Notes: generated by a model not told the origin, from the letters alone. Shown: positions 25,304 through 34,358, counted from the stretch's first letter. The stretch: 64,000 nucleotides of DNA from Massilia sp. Mn16-1_5 (GCF_004798585.1 NZ_PPXQ01000007.1:207425-271424), one strand, 5' to 3'. Translations and numbers: made by a program.

Positions 25304-25666
25304 TCATTTCTTCTCTGGATCGTGGCCCCAGTTCATCAATGAATAGCGCCAATCGCTCGATGCCGGATCGCTCCGGGTAGGCCCCTGTGCCAGGTGTCGG
25401 TGGATGTACCCGACCACCTTGCGCATGTGCGCGATGTCAGCCGCACTCAGGTCCTGAACATGCCGGTGCAACAGTTCGACGATGCGGCGTCCGGACTGGT
25501 GCCCGGTCGATTCGGCATTGCCGTGCTTCTGGCCGACCCGCTTGGAATCGTCGGTGTCGAGCCATTTCTCCAGTTGGGCTGGCGTCATGTTCACCGCCTG
25601 CTTGAACTCCGCGACCGTCTGCTGCCTGGCTGCGTCCTCGTCATCGGTGCCTGCTTGTTTTGACAT
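25304..25666 (-). CDS. DUF3140 domain protein
   Basis: A 120-residue cytoplasmic protein from ATG 25666 with GGAG upstream. The family pattern is clear: NMTPAQLEKWLDTDDSKRVG, ESTGHQSGRRIVELL, MRKVVGYIHRHLAQGP and SLMNWGHDP at the end. The function is unknown; the family is a small helical DNA-binding-like group. It lies between two terminators. Confidence 0.88.
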   Translation of the reverse strand: MSKQAGTDDEDAARQQTVAEFKQAVNMTPAQLEKWLDTDDSKRVGQKHGNAESTGHQSGRRIVELLHRHVQDLSAADIAHMRKVVGYIHRHLAQGPTRSDPASSDWRYSLMNWGHDPEKK

Positions 25667-25787
25667 GCGTACTCCAAAGAGCATTGCGATTGGCATCGTC
25701 GTACGGCAACCGCAGCCAACCATATCGATCGACCGTACCCATCGTTTTAAAGTATCACGACCCCTGTCTTTCCTGGCGCACCAGAAA

Positions 25788-25823
25788 ACAAAAACGCCGA
25801 CCTGCGAAGGTCGGCGTTTTTGT
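25788..25823. terminator. Terminator of the first tRNA-Phe gene
   Basis: A 16-bp perfect stem (ACAAAAACGCCGACCT with AGGTCGGCGTTTTTGT) around GCGA, with T runs readable on both strands. It lies 17 bases past the tRNA 3' end. Confidence 0.88.
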
Positions 25824-25840
25824 TTGTACTACTGAATTCT

Positions 25841-25916
25841 TGGTGGCCCGGGGCGGAATCGAACCACCGACACAAGGATTTTCAATCCTCTGCTCTACCA
25901 ACTGAGCTACCAGGCC
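25841..25916 (-). tRNA. tRNA-Phe (GAA), copy 1
   Basis: A 76-base tRNA with a 7-bp acceptor stem (GGCCTGG with CCGGGCC), anticodon loop ATTGAAAAT (GAA), TTCGATTC T-loop and an encoded CCA. It is identical to the copy at 42277-42352. A TAGAAT -10 lies at 25927-25932 on the minus strand. Confidence 0.97.
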
Positions 25917-25977
25917 AAGGCGGAGAATTCTAACACGAAGTGGCGGCTCGTCCATAACTTTTCAGAATGCACGCCGC

Positions 25978-26973
25978 TCAGCCAGCATGCTGCATGCGCC
26001 GCCAGCGCGCCGGCGAGGTGCCGGTTTCGCGTTTGAAGGCGCGGGCGAAGGCCGCTTCCGATTCGTAGCCGACTTCCAGCGCCACCGAGGCGACCGGGGC
26101 GCGTCCGCCGCGCAACAGGCCGGCGGCCGCTTCCATGCGCCAGCGCGCCAGGTATTGCATCGGCGGCTGGCCGAGCAGGCGCAGGAAGCGCGCGCAGAAG
26201 CTTGATCTCGACAGGCCGGCGGCGCGCGCCAGGTCGTCGATGGTCCAGGGCCGGGCGGGGGAGCGGTGGATCAGCGCCAGTGCGCGTCCGACTTGCCGGT
26301 CGCGCAGGCCGGCCAGCCAGCCGGTGCTGCCGGCCGGTAGGCATTCCAGGTAACGGCGCAGGGCGTCGATGAACATGGTTTCGCTGGCGCGCTCGAGCAG
26401 GGCGGCCGCGCCCGGCTGGCCGCGGTCGGCGCGCAGGGCCAGTTGCCCCAGTTCGGCGTGCGCGGCGGCGCTGCTGGAGGCCGGCAGATGCAGCAGGCGC
26501 GGCAGGGCGTCGAGCAGGGGATTGAAGGGGTGGCGGTCGCAGGACAGGAAACCGCAGACCAGTTCGGTGGCGCCCGGACTGGCCGCTTCGCCCCAGGAGA
26601 ATTCGTACTGGGAATGAAACACGATCGGGATCGGTTTCGGCGCGTCGCGCGTGGCGGCCACCCAGCCGGGATCGATGCGGGTCGGCTGCAGGTCCGGGTC
26701 GTTCGAGAGCACGTGGCCGTCGCCGTGCGGCAGGATGACGACGTCGCCCGGGCGCAGGCGCACCGGCGCCAGGCCGGACACGCAGGCCCAGCCGTCGCCC
26801 TTGGCCAGCACGTGGTATTCCATCACATGCTCGGCGTCGGGAAACAGCAGCCGGCCCAGCTCGCGCATCGGCGGCGCTTCCACCGCCCAGACCGCGGGAA
26901 AGCTGATCTGGTAGAAGACGGCGCCGCGCAGGCGTACCGAGCGCAACACATCGGAGAGGGTGTCGGTTTCCAT
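25978..26973 (-). CDS. AraC-family regulator with cupin N-terminal domain
   Basis: A 331-residue transcription factor. The N-terminal ~190 residues are cupin-like (RGAVFYQISFPAVWAVEAPP, RPGDVVILPHGDGHVL). The C-terminal double helix-turn-helix has IHRSPARPWTIDDLARAAGLS, FLRLLGQPPMQYLARWRM and VALEVGYESEAAFARAFKRE. The start METDTL at 26973 is the first good ATG. It is divergent from the methyltransferase gene, which is its most likely target. The ligand is unknown. Confidence 0.9.
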   Translation of the reverse strand: METDTLSDVLRSVRLRGAVFYQISFPAVWAVEAPPMRELGRLLFPDAEHVMEYHVLAKGDGWACVSGLAPVRLRPGDVVILPHGDGHVLSNDPDLQPTRIDPGWVAATRDAPKPIPIVFHSQYEFSWGEAASPGATELVCGFLSCDRHPFNPLLDALPRLLHLPASSSAAAHAELGQLALRADRGQPGAAALLERASETMFIDALRRYLECLPAGSTGWLAGLRDRQVGRALALIHRSPARPWTIDDLARAAGLSRSSFCARFLRLLGQPPMQYLARWRMEAAAGLLRGGRAPVASVALEVGYESEAAFARAFKRETGTSPARWRRMQHAG

Positions 26974-27101
26974 GATCGTCAGGACGGCCGGGCAAAGCGC
27001 GCCGACGCCTGGTCAAGCACGCCGCGCGCCCACGCACCATACTGAAAATTCGATCTCTCGATTTCTTCGATTTCTCGGTTTGTTATGGGGAGGATGACAG
27101 C

Positions 27102-27977
27102 ATGGACAAAACAACGCAATCGGTCCCGGGCGCAGTGCCGGGCTCAGTACAAGGGCGCGGGGCTGCGCAGCCGGACTATGCCGCCATCAAGGCGCGCCAG
27201 CAGGCGGCCTGGGCCAGCGGCGACTTCGCCATCATCGGCGTGACCTTGCAGATCGTCGGTGAGACGCTGGCCGAGATGGCCGACATCCGCGCCGGCGAGA
27301 GCGTTCTCGATGTCGCAGCCGGCAACGGCAACGCAACCCTTGCCGCAGCACACCACGGTGCCCGCGTCACCTCGACCGACTACGTGCCGGCCCTGCTCGA
27401 GAAAGGCAAGACACGCGCCGCCGCCGAGGGGCTGGACATCGCCTTCCAGGTGGCCGACGCCGAAAACCTGCCTTTCGGGGACGGCAGCTTCGACGTGGCA
27501 ATCTCGACCTACGGCGTGATGTTCGCGCCCGACCATGGGCGCAGTGCAAGCGAGTTGCTGCGCGTGGTGCGCGACGGCGGCCGCATCGCGCTGTCGAGCT
27601 GGACGCCGGACAGTTTCATCGGCCAGTTGTTCAAGGTCATCGGCAAGGCCGTGCCGCCGCCGGCCGGGGTGATGTCGCCGCTGCTGTGGGGCACGGAAGC
27701 GTATATCGGCGAACTGTTCGGGGATGCGGCGGCCGACATCCGCACGGCGCGCCGCCATTATGCTTTCCGCTACACCTCGGCGGCCCACTGGCTGCAGGTG
27801 TTCCGCGATTTCTATGGGCCGGTGAACAAGGCGTTCGGGGCGCTCGACGGCCATGGCCAGGCCTTGCTGGAGCATGACATCCTCGAGCTGCTCGATCGTT
27901 TCAATATGGCCGATGGGGCCTCGCTGGTGGTGCCGTCCGAGTACCTGGATGTGGTGATCGTCAAGCGCAGCGCTTGA
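27102..27977 (+). CDS. Class I SAM-dependent methyltransferase
   Basis: A 291-residue cytoplasmic enzyme of the Methyltransf_11 group. Motif I is VLDVAAGNGNATLAAAHHG; motif II ends VTSTDYVP; motif IV is DGSFDVAISTYGVMFAPDH; post-motif is LRVVRDGGRIALSSW. A strong ribosome-binding site (GGGGAGG) precedes the ATG. The similar group includes UbiE-like and small-molecule methylases; the substrate is not known. It is divergent from the AraC gene, and its 3' end faces the metalloprotease operon. Confidence 0.88.
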   Translation: MDKTTQSVPGAVPGSVQGRGAAQPDYAAIKARQQAAWASGDFAIIGVTLQIVGETLAEMADIRAGESVLDVAAGNGNATLAAAHHGARVTSTDYVPALLEKGKTRAAAEGLDIAFQVADAENLPFGDGSFDVAISTYGVMFAPDHGRSASELLRVVRDGGRIALSSWTPDSFIGQLFKVIGKAVPPPAGVMSPLLWGTEAYIGELFGDAAADIRTARRHYAFRYTSAAHWLQVFRDFYGPVNKAFGALDGHGQALLEHDILELLDRFNMADGASLVVPSEYLDVVIVKRSA

Positions 27978-27990
27978 GCGGGGGAGGGAA

Positions 27991-28033
27991 ATAAAAAGAA
28001 AAACCGGGCGGTGGCTTGCGCCGCCCGCCCGGT
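27991..28033 (-). terminator. Terminator of the PEP-CTERM/metalloprotease operon
   Basis: On the minus strand ACCGGGCGG (28025-28033) and CCGCCCGGT (28003-28011) pair, followed by a T-rich tail TTTTTCTTTTTAT. It lies 29 bases beyond the metalloprotease stop codon. Confidence 0.8.
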
Positions 28034-28061
28034 TGCGATGAAGCTCAGCTTTTAGTGCCGA

Positions 28062-29546
28062 TTACCAGCCCAGGTCCTTCAGCAGCGGCAGGGTCAGGTC
28101 CAGCGGCGGCGTGACGGTCAGGGTCAGGTCCGAATTGATGTTCGGTTCCATCAGCAGGTTCGGCGAAGCCGAGACGTCCCAGTGCGACACCGACGAGCCG
28201 CCCACCAGCGGGTTCGGGGTGTACAGCAGCGGACGGCCTGCCAGGTCGGCGCCGGCCTTGCGGCTCTGGTCGATCATCAGCGAGGCAACGACCGCGCCTG
28301 GCGCGGTGCGCGAGCCGTATGGCTTGGCTTTTTCGACGGCTGCCTTCAGGCGGGTACCGTCATCCAGCGACACGCCGACCGATGGGATCGTCACGCTTGG
28401 ATCGGAGCCGCCCGGAGCGATGGCGCCCGCGACGTTGTTGACCAGCACCACACCGATCGCACCGGCGTTCTGCGCGTTCTTCACCTTGACGGCGAAGCCG
28501 CAGGTGCCACGGCTGATCAGGGCGACCTTGCCTTTGACGGCGGCCGTGTTGGCGGCATTGAACGGTTCGCAGCCAGGACCGGTTTCACCAGCCTGGGCGG
28601 TGATGTTCGCCAGCGTGCCCAGCTTGCCGGTGCTCGGCACTGCCGGACCGAAGGCCGATGCGTTGTACGTGATCGTCGGCAGCGTCTCGGCCGGGCTGGT
28701 GGCTTTCACCACTGGCAGCGGCTTGAGGATGGCGGCGCCGGCGACGGCGTTCGGGCCGATCCAGGCCAGTTGCAGCGGGTTGATCGCCGACGCCTTGCGC
28801 TCGGCCGGGGTCATGTTCAGCCAGGTCTTCTTGGCCGTGTTGTCGTACATGAAGCGTTCCCAGATGCTCGGCAGGCCGTCCGGGGTGTAGGCGGTGTATT
28901 CCGCGTTGATGCGGTTACCCGACGAGGTGCTCACGCTCATGACCGAGAAGCCCAGGCCGTGGCCCAGTTCGTGCAGCAGGGTAGCGGCGAAGTTCACGGC
29001 GGTGCCGGCCTTGCCGTCCAGGCCCAGGTAGAACGGCGCGCCGTCGAGGCAGCCAGGCTGGCCGAGGCGGGCGTTGAACTGGGTCTTGATGTCGACGTTG
29101 CCGTAGCCGGTGCCGTCGTCAGGCTGGCCTGCGCTCAGGTTGGTCTTGGCGATCTTGTTGGCCAGGGCCTGTGGGTACCAGGTGCCTGGTTCGCCGCCCG
29201 GGAAGTCGTGCCACAAGTTCCATGCCGAAGCGCTGCCCAGCGTGGCCGAGGTCGAGGTGCAGGTCAGGTTTTCCCAGCCGGCCGAGACGACGATCTCGAC
29301 GTCGCTCTGCAGGTTCTTTTCCCAGACATCGGCGACGTAACGGTAGACGTTGTAGCGCTGCTGGCCAAGCGTGGTGCCCATGTTGCCGCCCACCGGTGCG
29401 ACCGGGGTCGTGTCATTGAAGCCGTAGCCGGCCGGGTCGCGGCTCTGGATCTTGATGGTGGCGGCTTCAGCGGCCAGGCAGGTCAGGGCGCAGGCGGCGG
29501 CGATCAGCGAGCGAGCGGCGGAACGCGAAAATTGAGTGGTGCGCAT
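28062..29546 (-). CDS. Secreted zinc metalloprotease with PA domain
   Basis: A 494-residue exported protease. A signal peptide (AACALTCLAAEA) is followed by the catalytic domain, with HELGHGLGF at about residue 190 (HExxHxxGxx zinc ligands) and a later Met-turn candidate (SPNLLMEPN). Between them a protease-associated (PA) domain at ~290-430 is recognisable: EPFNAANTAAVKGKVALISR, CGFAVKVKNAQNAGAIGVVL. Because the catalytic domain flanks the PA domain, the PA is an insertion. No membrane anchor or sorting tail is seen. Its ATG is two bases after the stop of the upstream small gene, so they are translationally coupled. Confidence 0.9.
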   Translation of the reverse strand: MRTTQFSRSAARSLIAAACALTCLAAEAATIKIQSRDPAGYGFNDTTPVAPVGGNMGTTLGQQRYNVYRYVADVWEKNLQSDVEIVVSAGWENLTCTSTSATLGSASAWNLWHDFPGGEPGTWYPQALANKIAKTNLSAGQPDDGTGYGNVDIKTQFNARLGQPGCLDGAPFYLGLDGKAGTAVNFAATLLHELGHGLGFSVMSVSTSSGNRINAEYTAYTPDGLPSIWERFMYDNTAKKTWLNMTPAERKASAINPLQLAWIGPNAVAGAAILKPLPVVKATSPAETLPTITYNASAFGPAVPSTGKLGTLANITAQAGETGPGCEPFNAANTAAVKGKVALISRGTCGFAVKVKNAQNAGAIGVVLVNNVAGAIAPGGSDPSVTIPSVGVSLDDGTRLKAAVEKAKPYGSRTAPGAVVASLMIDQSRKAGADLAGRPLLYTPNPLVGGSSVSHWDVSASPNLLMEPNINSDLTLTVTPPLDLTLPLLKDLGW

Positions 29547-29548
29547 GT

Positions 29549-29971
29549 TTACTCCGTTTCAACCTTGGTGGTGTTATGGACGTGACCGGCAGCAGGTGCG
29601 GACTGGTCGGCATTGCTCGACTCGTAGGTCGAGATGCTGCCGTCCGCTTGGCGGACCGCATGTACGGAGTTGGTGAACTCGTCGGTCAGGCGCACGCCGC
29701 GGGCGCCGCTCTTGTGGTATTTCTGCTGGAAGGCCTGTGGCGCAGCGCGCAGGGTGCGCACGCGGGCGGTCGACGATTGGGCTTGCGCCTTCAGTGCTTC
29801 ATGTTCCACGGCGGTGGCGTTACGCAGCTTGCCGGTTTCGGCGTCGCGCACGACGGTCAGCGAATCGCTTTGCACTTCCTGGGCGGTCGCGGTGGTGACG
29901 AGGCCCATCAGGGCCAGGGTGATGCCGGCGGCGCACAGCAGGCGCTGGCCGGACTGGTGTTTCTGGGACAT
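29549..29971 (-). CDS. Small exported protein resembling the post-PEP-CTERM-1 family
   Basis: A 140-residue protein from ATG 29971, which has GGAG seven bases upstream. A signal peptide (LLCAAGITLALMGLVTTATA) is followed by LTVVRDAETGKLRNATAVE, the pattern of the small family found just downstream of PEP-CTERM genes, and by a helical ALKAQAQSST segment. The gene is indeed next to a PEP-CTERM gene, and the PA metalloprotease follows it. Family assignment is from memory of the motif. The role is unknown. Confidence 0.7.
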   Translation of the reverse strand: MSQKHQSGQRLLCAAGITLALMGLVTTATAQEVQSDSLTVVRDAETGKLRNATAVEHEALKAQAQSSTARVRTLRAAPQAFQQKYHKSGARGVRLTDEFTNSVHAVRQADGSISTYESSNADQSAPAAGHVHNTTKVETE

Positions 29972-30037
29972 GACTATCTCCTGGTATTGGGGTATGCGGA
30001 GCGCCTTGCGCTCCGGCTTGCAAAAACCGTGTCGCAA

Positions 30038-30673
30038 TCAGCCGCGCTTGCGGCGGCGCGACATTGCCAGGCCCATTGCGCCGGCCAGCAGGATTGCCGT
30101 GGTCGCTGGTTCAGGCACTTCGGCGACTTGCAGGCGGTCGATGCCGACATAGTTGGCGAAGTCGGCAGCGCCGGTGTATTGCAGGGCAAAGCGGGCATTG
30201 CCCAGGCCACCGCCGATGTTCGCGGCGTAGCGAACCCAGCCGTCAGTACCGACGGTCACGGGCGAGGCCAGCACGAAGTCGCTCAGGGCCTTGCTGCCGT
30301 CGCTGAAGCCGAAGGCGATCTGGTCGCTGTAGCCTTCGGCCGCGGCGGCGCGCAGCCAGAACGAGACGGTTGCGCCATTGATACCGGTGGAGAACTCTGG
30401 AGTGATCAGCCAGTTGTCGAGGTTCCCGCCTGCGGCAGCGTTGTTATAGTTGGCGGCGGCGTAGCTGTTGGCCGCGCCGTTCTGGGCACGGAATTGCGTC
30501 TGGTCGCCCTGATACCAGCCAGTGGTGCCGGCTGGGGTGCTGGCATTGTTCAGCACCCAGCCCTTGGCGGCCAAACCGCTTACGTCGTCAAAACCTTCAT
30601 TCAACAATGCACCGGCTTGGGCCGACATAGTCATGCCCGAAATCGCTAATGCAACAAGTGCTTTCTTCATCAT
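30038..30673 (-). CDS. PEP-CTERM protein with choice-of-anchor J-type domain
   Basis: A 211-residue exported protein from ATG 30673, preceded by GGAGG. A signal peptide (ALVALAISGMTMSAQA) precedes a beta-sandwich region starting LLNEGFDDVSGLAAKGWVLN and including DNWLITPEFS, features of cleaved-adhesin/choice-of-anchor J domains. The C-terminus is a canonical sorting signal: VPEPATTAILLAGAMGLAMS then RRRKRG. It is first in a three-gene minus-strand operon with the post-PEP-CTERM-like protein and the metalloprotease. Confidence 0.88.
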   Translation of the reverse strand: MMKKALVALAISGMTMSAQAGALLNEGFDDVSGLAAKGWVLNNASTPAGTTGWYQGDQTQFRAQNGAANSYAAANYNNAAAGGNLDNWLITPEFSTGINGATVSFWLRAAAAEGYSDQIAFGFSDGSKALSDFVLASPVTVGTDGWVRYAANIGGGLGNARFALQYTGAADFANYVGIDRLQVAEVPEPATTAILLAGAMGLAMSRRRKRG

Positions 30674-30945
30674 CTGATGCGCCTCCAAAGTTTTAGACGT
30701 TGGGGCAGCTCCCGAAGTGCCGATGGGTGCTACCCCACAATTTCGCGGCAATGTGTCCCTGCCGACCTCAACCGGATATGCATTAAGCGTGCCAGGAAAC
30801 TATGTCGTTGTTTTCTCAGGAGAAAATTTTCTTGACGAAAAATTTGATGAAGAAATGTAAGAATTTTCGACAAAACTGAGACAGATGATTACATTTTCGC
30901 ACCAATATGGTGCATTTATTACAACTTATTGTCAATACACTCAAT
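30674..30945. other. Intergenic region upstream of the PEP-CTERM operon
   Basis: AT-rich, with no convincing gene. It must contain the promoter for the minus-strand PEP-CTERM operon; TTGACA-like and A/T-rich stretches are present around 30830-30920 but no clear pair was settled. Confidence 0.4.
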
Positions 30946-31830
30946 TCAGGCCAGGGATGCCAGCCAGGGCCGCAAGCCGTCGATCGCCTCTTCCTTGGAC
31001 TTGGCTTCGATCTCGATCCATGGCGCACCGGCGTAACAGGAGGGCATCGTCTCGATCAGGTCGGCATGCTGGCGGTCGTTGAAACCGCTGCGCCCGTTCG
31101 AGATGTGGACCAGCTGGTGCGCAGGCTCAGCCCAGGTCTCACGGGCCTTGCGCAGCATCTCGTCCACGCTCGGGTGGTCGTAGCTGGGCAGGTCTTCGTG
31201 GACGATGTGGTGATGGGCATCGAACACCATCGGTACCCCGCTGCGCATGCAGATGTCATGGATCTCCTCGGCGCTGTAGGCGTATTCGTCGTTCTCCAGG
31301 CCGAGCCGGCAACGGATCGCGTCGGGTAGCGTGCCGATGCACCTCACCAGTGCATCGGCACGCTTGGCCTTGCCGCCGTGGATTTCCAGCAGCGCCCAGG
31401 GCGAGCGCGGCTGTGCCAGCAAATCCATGATGTCCGCGTGCATCTGCAGGATCTTGATGCTGTTGGCGACGACCTCCGGCGAATCGGAACTGAGCACGAC
31501 GAACTGGTCCGGGTGCATCACCAGGCGGATGCCGGCGTCGAGCGCGCGCTTGCCCGAATGCGCCAGGCTTGCGGACAGGGTCTGCAGGATGGCGAGACCC
31601 TCCGGCGTGTCGGCGAAGGGGAAGATCGAGGACGGCAGGCGGTACAGCGAAATGCCATTCTGCTGGCAGTAGCGCATGGCCGCGTCGAAGGTCTGCAGGT
31701 TGTCCCGATAGATGTCTTCCAAAATCCTGGCTTGGGCATCCGGCGACTGCGCATGCAGGCGCGTGCGCGTGACCGTGCGGTAGCGAATATCTTTTGAATT
31801 GGTAATGCAGACCAGGCCCAGATGCGGCAT
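30946..31830 (-). CDS. uvsE: UV damage endonuclease UvsE/UvdE
   Basis: A 294-residue TIM-barrel repair nuclease from ATG 31830 (GAGG upstream). It starts MPHLGLVCITNSKDIRYRTV. Conserved metal-binding and structural blocks are DNLQTFDAAMRYCQQNGISLYR-type text, RLVMHPDQFVVL, WALLEIHGGKAKRAD, LGLENDEYAYSAEEI, MVFDAHHHIVHE and HISNGRSGF. It nicks DNA 5' of UV photoproducts to start repair. It is divergent from a MerR-type regulator, possibly a light- or damage-related control. Confidence 0.92.
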   Translation of the reverse strand: MPHLGLVCITNSKDIRYRTVTRTRLHAQSPDAQARILEDIYRDNLQTFDAAMRYCQQNGISLYRLPSSIFPFADTPEGLAILQTLSASLAHSGKRALDAGIRLVMHPDQFVVLSSDSPEVVANSIKILQMHADIMDLLAQPRSPWALLEIHGGKAKRADALVRCIGTLPDAIRCRLGLENDEYAYSAEEIHDICMRSGVPMVFDAHHHIVHEDLPSYDHPSVDEMLRKARETWAEPAHQLVHISNGRSGFNDRQHADLIETMPSCYAGAPWIEIEAKSKEEAIDGLRPWLASLA

Positions 31831-32004
31831 GCGAACCTCGCGTAGTGAGTGAAACGTGAAGAAAAAGTATATGCCGAAGCGTTTCGTGCCCGGATTCAGT
31901 TGGCTCTTGGCACGAACGAAGGACCTCCATGCATTGAACCCCAATCGTGTCCAAGGCTGGGCACCGTATAATGCCGTCGACGGGACAACTTCGGGACAAT
32001 AACG

Positions 32005-32979
32005 ATGAACTCACCACAAAAGACTGAACAAGACCGCATCATGTATCGCAGCGGCGCCGCCGCGCGCCTGGCCGGGCTGCCGGTGGAAACGCTGCGCATC
32101 TGGGAGCGCCGCTACAGCCTGTCGGATGCCGAGCGCTCCGAGCATGGCCAGCGCCTGTACTCGGCCGAGCAGGTCGCGCGCCTGAGCCTGCTGAAGCAGC
32201 TGGTCGACCAGGGCCATGCGATCGGCGTGCTGGCCGGGCTGGCGCGCGAGCAGCTGCAGGCGATGCTGGCCGCGAACGCCGCCGATGCGCGCGTGGGTAC
32301 CGGTCCCGTGCCGATCATGCTGGCCGGGCCCAGCCTGGCGCGGCGCGTGGCGGCCGAACGCCAGCCGCTTGGACTCGACGTGCGCGCCAGCTGCGCCCGG
32401 CTGGATCAGGTAAGCGAGCTCGGCAATGGGAGTGGCGCCCAGGTACTGGTGGTCGAATTGTCCGAGCTGGACGACAGCGCCATGCCGCTGCTGGCCGCGG
32501 CGCGCGACGCGGCCGGGGTTGCCGCCACCGTCGTGCTGTACCGCTTCTGTTCCAGCGCCACGATCCGCGCCTTGCGTGCCCAGGGCTACCTGGTCGCGCG
32601 CGTGCCGGCCGACCTCGGCGAACTGGCGCTGCTGTGCCGTTCGGCCTTGGCCGGGCAGCGCCTGCCGGCCGTCGAGGCCAGCGCCGTCGCCGTCACGCCG
32701 CCGCGCTTCGACGAGGAGGCGCTCTCGGCCATCGCGGCGGCGGGCAACCGCCTCAGCTGCGAATGCCCGCGCCACCTGACGGACTTGCTGCTGCTGGTCG
32801 GCAGCTTCGAGCGCTACAGCGCCCAGTGCGCCAACCGCAATCCGCAGGATGCGCAGCTGCACAAGCAGCTCGAACTGGCCTCGGGACAGGCCAGGGTGGT
32901 GCTGGAAGACGCCTTGATGGCGCTGGCGGTGCAGGATGGCTTGCCGCTGCCGCACAAGCTGGCCGGCTCGACTGGATGA
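32005..32979 (+). CDS. MerR-family transcriptional regulator
   Basis: A 324-residue regulator. The N-terminal winged helix reads YRSGAAARLAGLPVETLRIWERRY, then RLYSAEQVARLSLLKQLVDQGHAIG, the CarH/LitR-like subgroup. The middle resembles a B12-binding (Rossmann) fold, but I see no DxHxxG cobalamin motif. The C-terminal part holds LSCECPRHLTDLLLLVGSFERYSAQC, a Cys-rich block typical of a Burkholderiales subgroup linked to light-response genes. It is divergent from uvsE. A TATAAT lies at 31967-31972, without a good -35. Confidence 0.83.
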   Translation: MNSPQKTEQDRIMYRSGAAARLAGLPVETLRIWERRYSLSDAERSEHGQRLYSAEQVARLSLLKQLVDQGHAIGVLAGLAREQLQAMLAANAADARVGTGPVPIMLAGPSLARRVAAERQPLGLDVRASCARLDQVSELGNGSGAQVLVVELSELDDSAMPLLAAARDAAGVAATVVLYRFCSSATIRALRAQGYLVARVPADLGELALLCRSALAGQRLPAVEASAVAVTPPRFDEEALSAIAAAGNRLSCECPRHLTDLLLLVGSFERYSAQCANRNPQDAQLHKQLELASGQARVVLEDALMALAVQDGLPLPHKLAGSTG

Positions 32980-33058
32980 CAGGGCACACCGCGCCCGGCG
33001 CTGGTGGCGGGCGCGGCTCCTTGCTATGCTAGCGCCTATCTTTATAGGAGCGCCGACG

Positions 33059-33595
33059 ATGGCATCGTTGCAGGACCAATTTCTCAAAGCCGGCCTGGTG
33101 AACAAGGGCAAGGCAAAACAAGTTCAGCAGGAAAAGAGCAAGCAGCAAAAGATCGAGCGCCGCACCGGCACGCAAAGTGTCGACGAGTCGAAGCTGGCGG
33201 CTGCCGAGCTGCAGCGCAAGAACGCCGAACGCGCACGCGAACTGAACGCCCAGCGCGACGCCGCTGCCCAGCAAAAGGCGATCATGGCGCAGATCGTGGA
33301 CCTGGTGCAGAAGAATCGCCAGAGCAAAGGCAATGGCGACGTCGCCTACAATTTCACCCACGGCACCAAGATCGAGCGCATCCACGTCTCGAACGCGGTG
33401 CAGCAACACCTGATGGCCGGCCGCCTCGTGATCGTGCGCCTGGGCGACAGCACCGAGCTGGTGCCGCGCGTCATCGCCGATAAAATCGCCGAGCGCGATG
33501 CTTCATTGGTGGTGCGGGTCAAGAAGAGCGAGGCCGTGTCCGAGGAAGACGATCCGTACGCGGACTTCAAGATTCCAGACGACCTGATGTGGTGA
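33059..33595 (+). CDS. DUF2058 protein (YaiL-like)
   Basis: A 178-residue cytoplasmic protein. The ATG at 33059 follows AGGAG. It starts MASLQDQFLKAGLVNKGKAK and has a lysine/glutamine-rich coiled coil (QQEKSKQQKIERR and QRKNAERARELNAQ) up to about residue 80. The compact C-terminal half has YNFTHGTKIERIHVS and VPRVIADKIAERD. The family may relate to RNA or ribosome binding; the role is not known. Confidence 0.85.
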   Translation: MASLQDQFLKAGLVNKGKAKQVQQEKSKQQKIERRTGTQSVDESKLAAAELQRKNAERARELNAQRDAAAQQKAIMAQIVDLVQKNRQSKGNGDVAYNFTHGTKIERIHVSNAVQQHLMAGRLVIVRLGDSTELVPRVIADKIAERDASLVVRVKKSEAVSEEDDPYADFKIPDDLMW

Positions 33596-33695
33596 ACCAG
33601 GGGCGCTCTTCTCACCGGGGGCGCTCTTCTCTTAAGATGCGCTTCATGTTGCAGGCTTACGCTGGCGGTTCCTGACCGCCCCGACCGGAACCTCC

Positions 33696-34358
33696 ATGCG
33701 CATCCTGCTTGTCGAAGACGATACCTCCCTTGGTGAAACCATCCTCGCCTGGCTGCGCCTGGACGGGCACGCGGTGGACTGGGTGCGGCGCGGCGATTCG
33801 GCCCAGACTGCCTTGCTGGCGCACCATTACGACTGCGTCCTGCTCGACCGCGGCCTGCCCGGCCTGTCCGGCGACGCCGTGTTGGGCGCCTTGCGCGCGG
33901 CGGGCAATACGGTGCCGGTAATCCTGATCACCGCCTTCAATGCGCTGGCCGACCGGGTCGAGGGCCTGGACCTGGGCGCCGACGACTACCTCGTGAAACC
34001 CTTCGAGCTCGAGGAACTGTCGGCGCGCATCCGGGCCGCGGTTCGGCGCGGCGCCAGCCAGGCCAGTAACGCACTCACCCATGCCGGCATTGCCCTCGAT
34101 GCCGAGTCCCGGCAAGCCAGCCTGCACGGCCGGCAGGTGGCGCTCACCAGCCGCGAATACCACGTGCTCCATGCACTGCTGCTGCGCAGGAACGGCATCG
34201 TCACCCGCGCACAGATCGAGGAAAGTCTGTATGGCTGGGGCGAGGAGGTCGAAAGCAATGCGATCGAGGTCTACATCCACAACCTGCGTAAAAAATTCGG
34301 CAGCGACAGCATCGTTACCGTGCGCGGCCTCGGCTACCGCCTGAGGGACGATGCCTAG
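33696..34358 (+). CDS. OmpR-family response regulator, QseB/TctD-like
   Basis: A 220-residue two-component regulator. The receiver domain (1-115) has DD at positions 8-9, the phospho-Asp in DCVLLDRGLPG and Lys in YLVKPFELEEL. The winged-helix domain has TSREYHVLHALLLRRNGIVT and EVYIHNLRKKFGSDSIVTVRGLGYRL. It overlaps the sensor kinase gene by eight bases. The kinase and downstream YgiW-type gene make a QseBC resemblance likely. Confidence 0.92.
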   Translation: MRILLVEDDTSLGETILAWLRLDGHAVDWVRRGDSAQTALLAHHYDCVLLDRGLPGLSGDAVLGALRAAGNTVPVILITAFNALADRVEGLDLGADDYLVKPFELEELSARIRAAVRRGASQASNALTHAGIALDAESRQASLHGRQVALTSREYHVLHALLLRRNGIVTRAQIEESLYGWGEEVESNAIEVYIHNLRKKFGSDSIVTVRGLGYRLRDDA

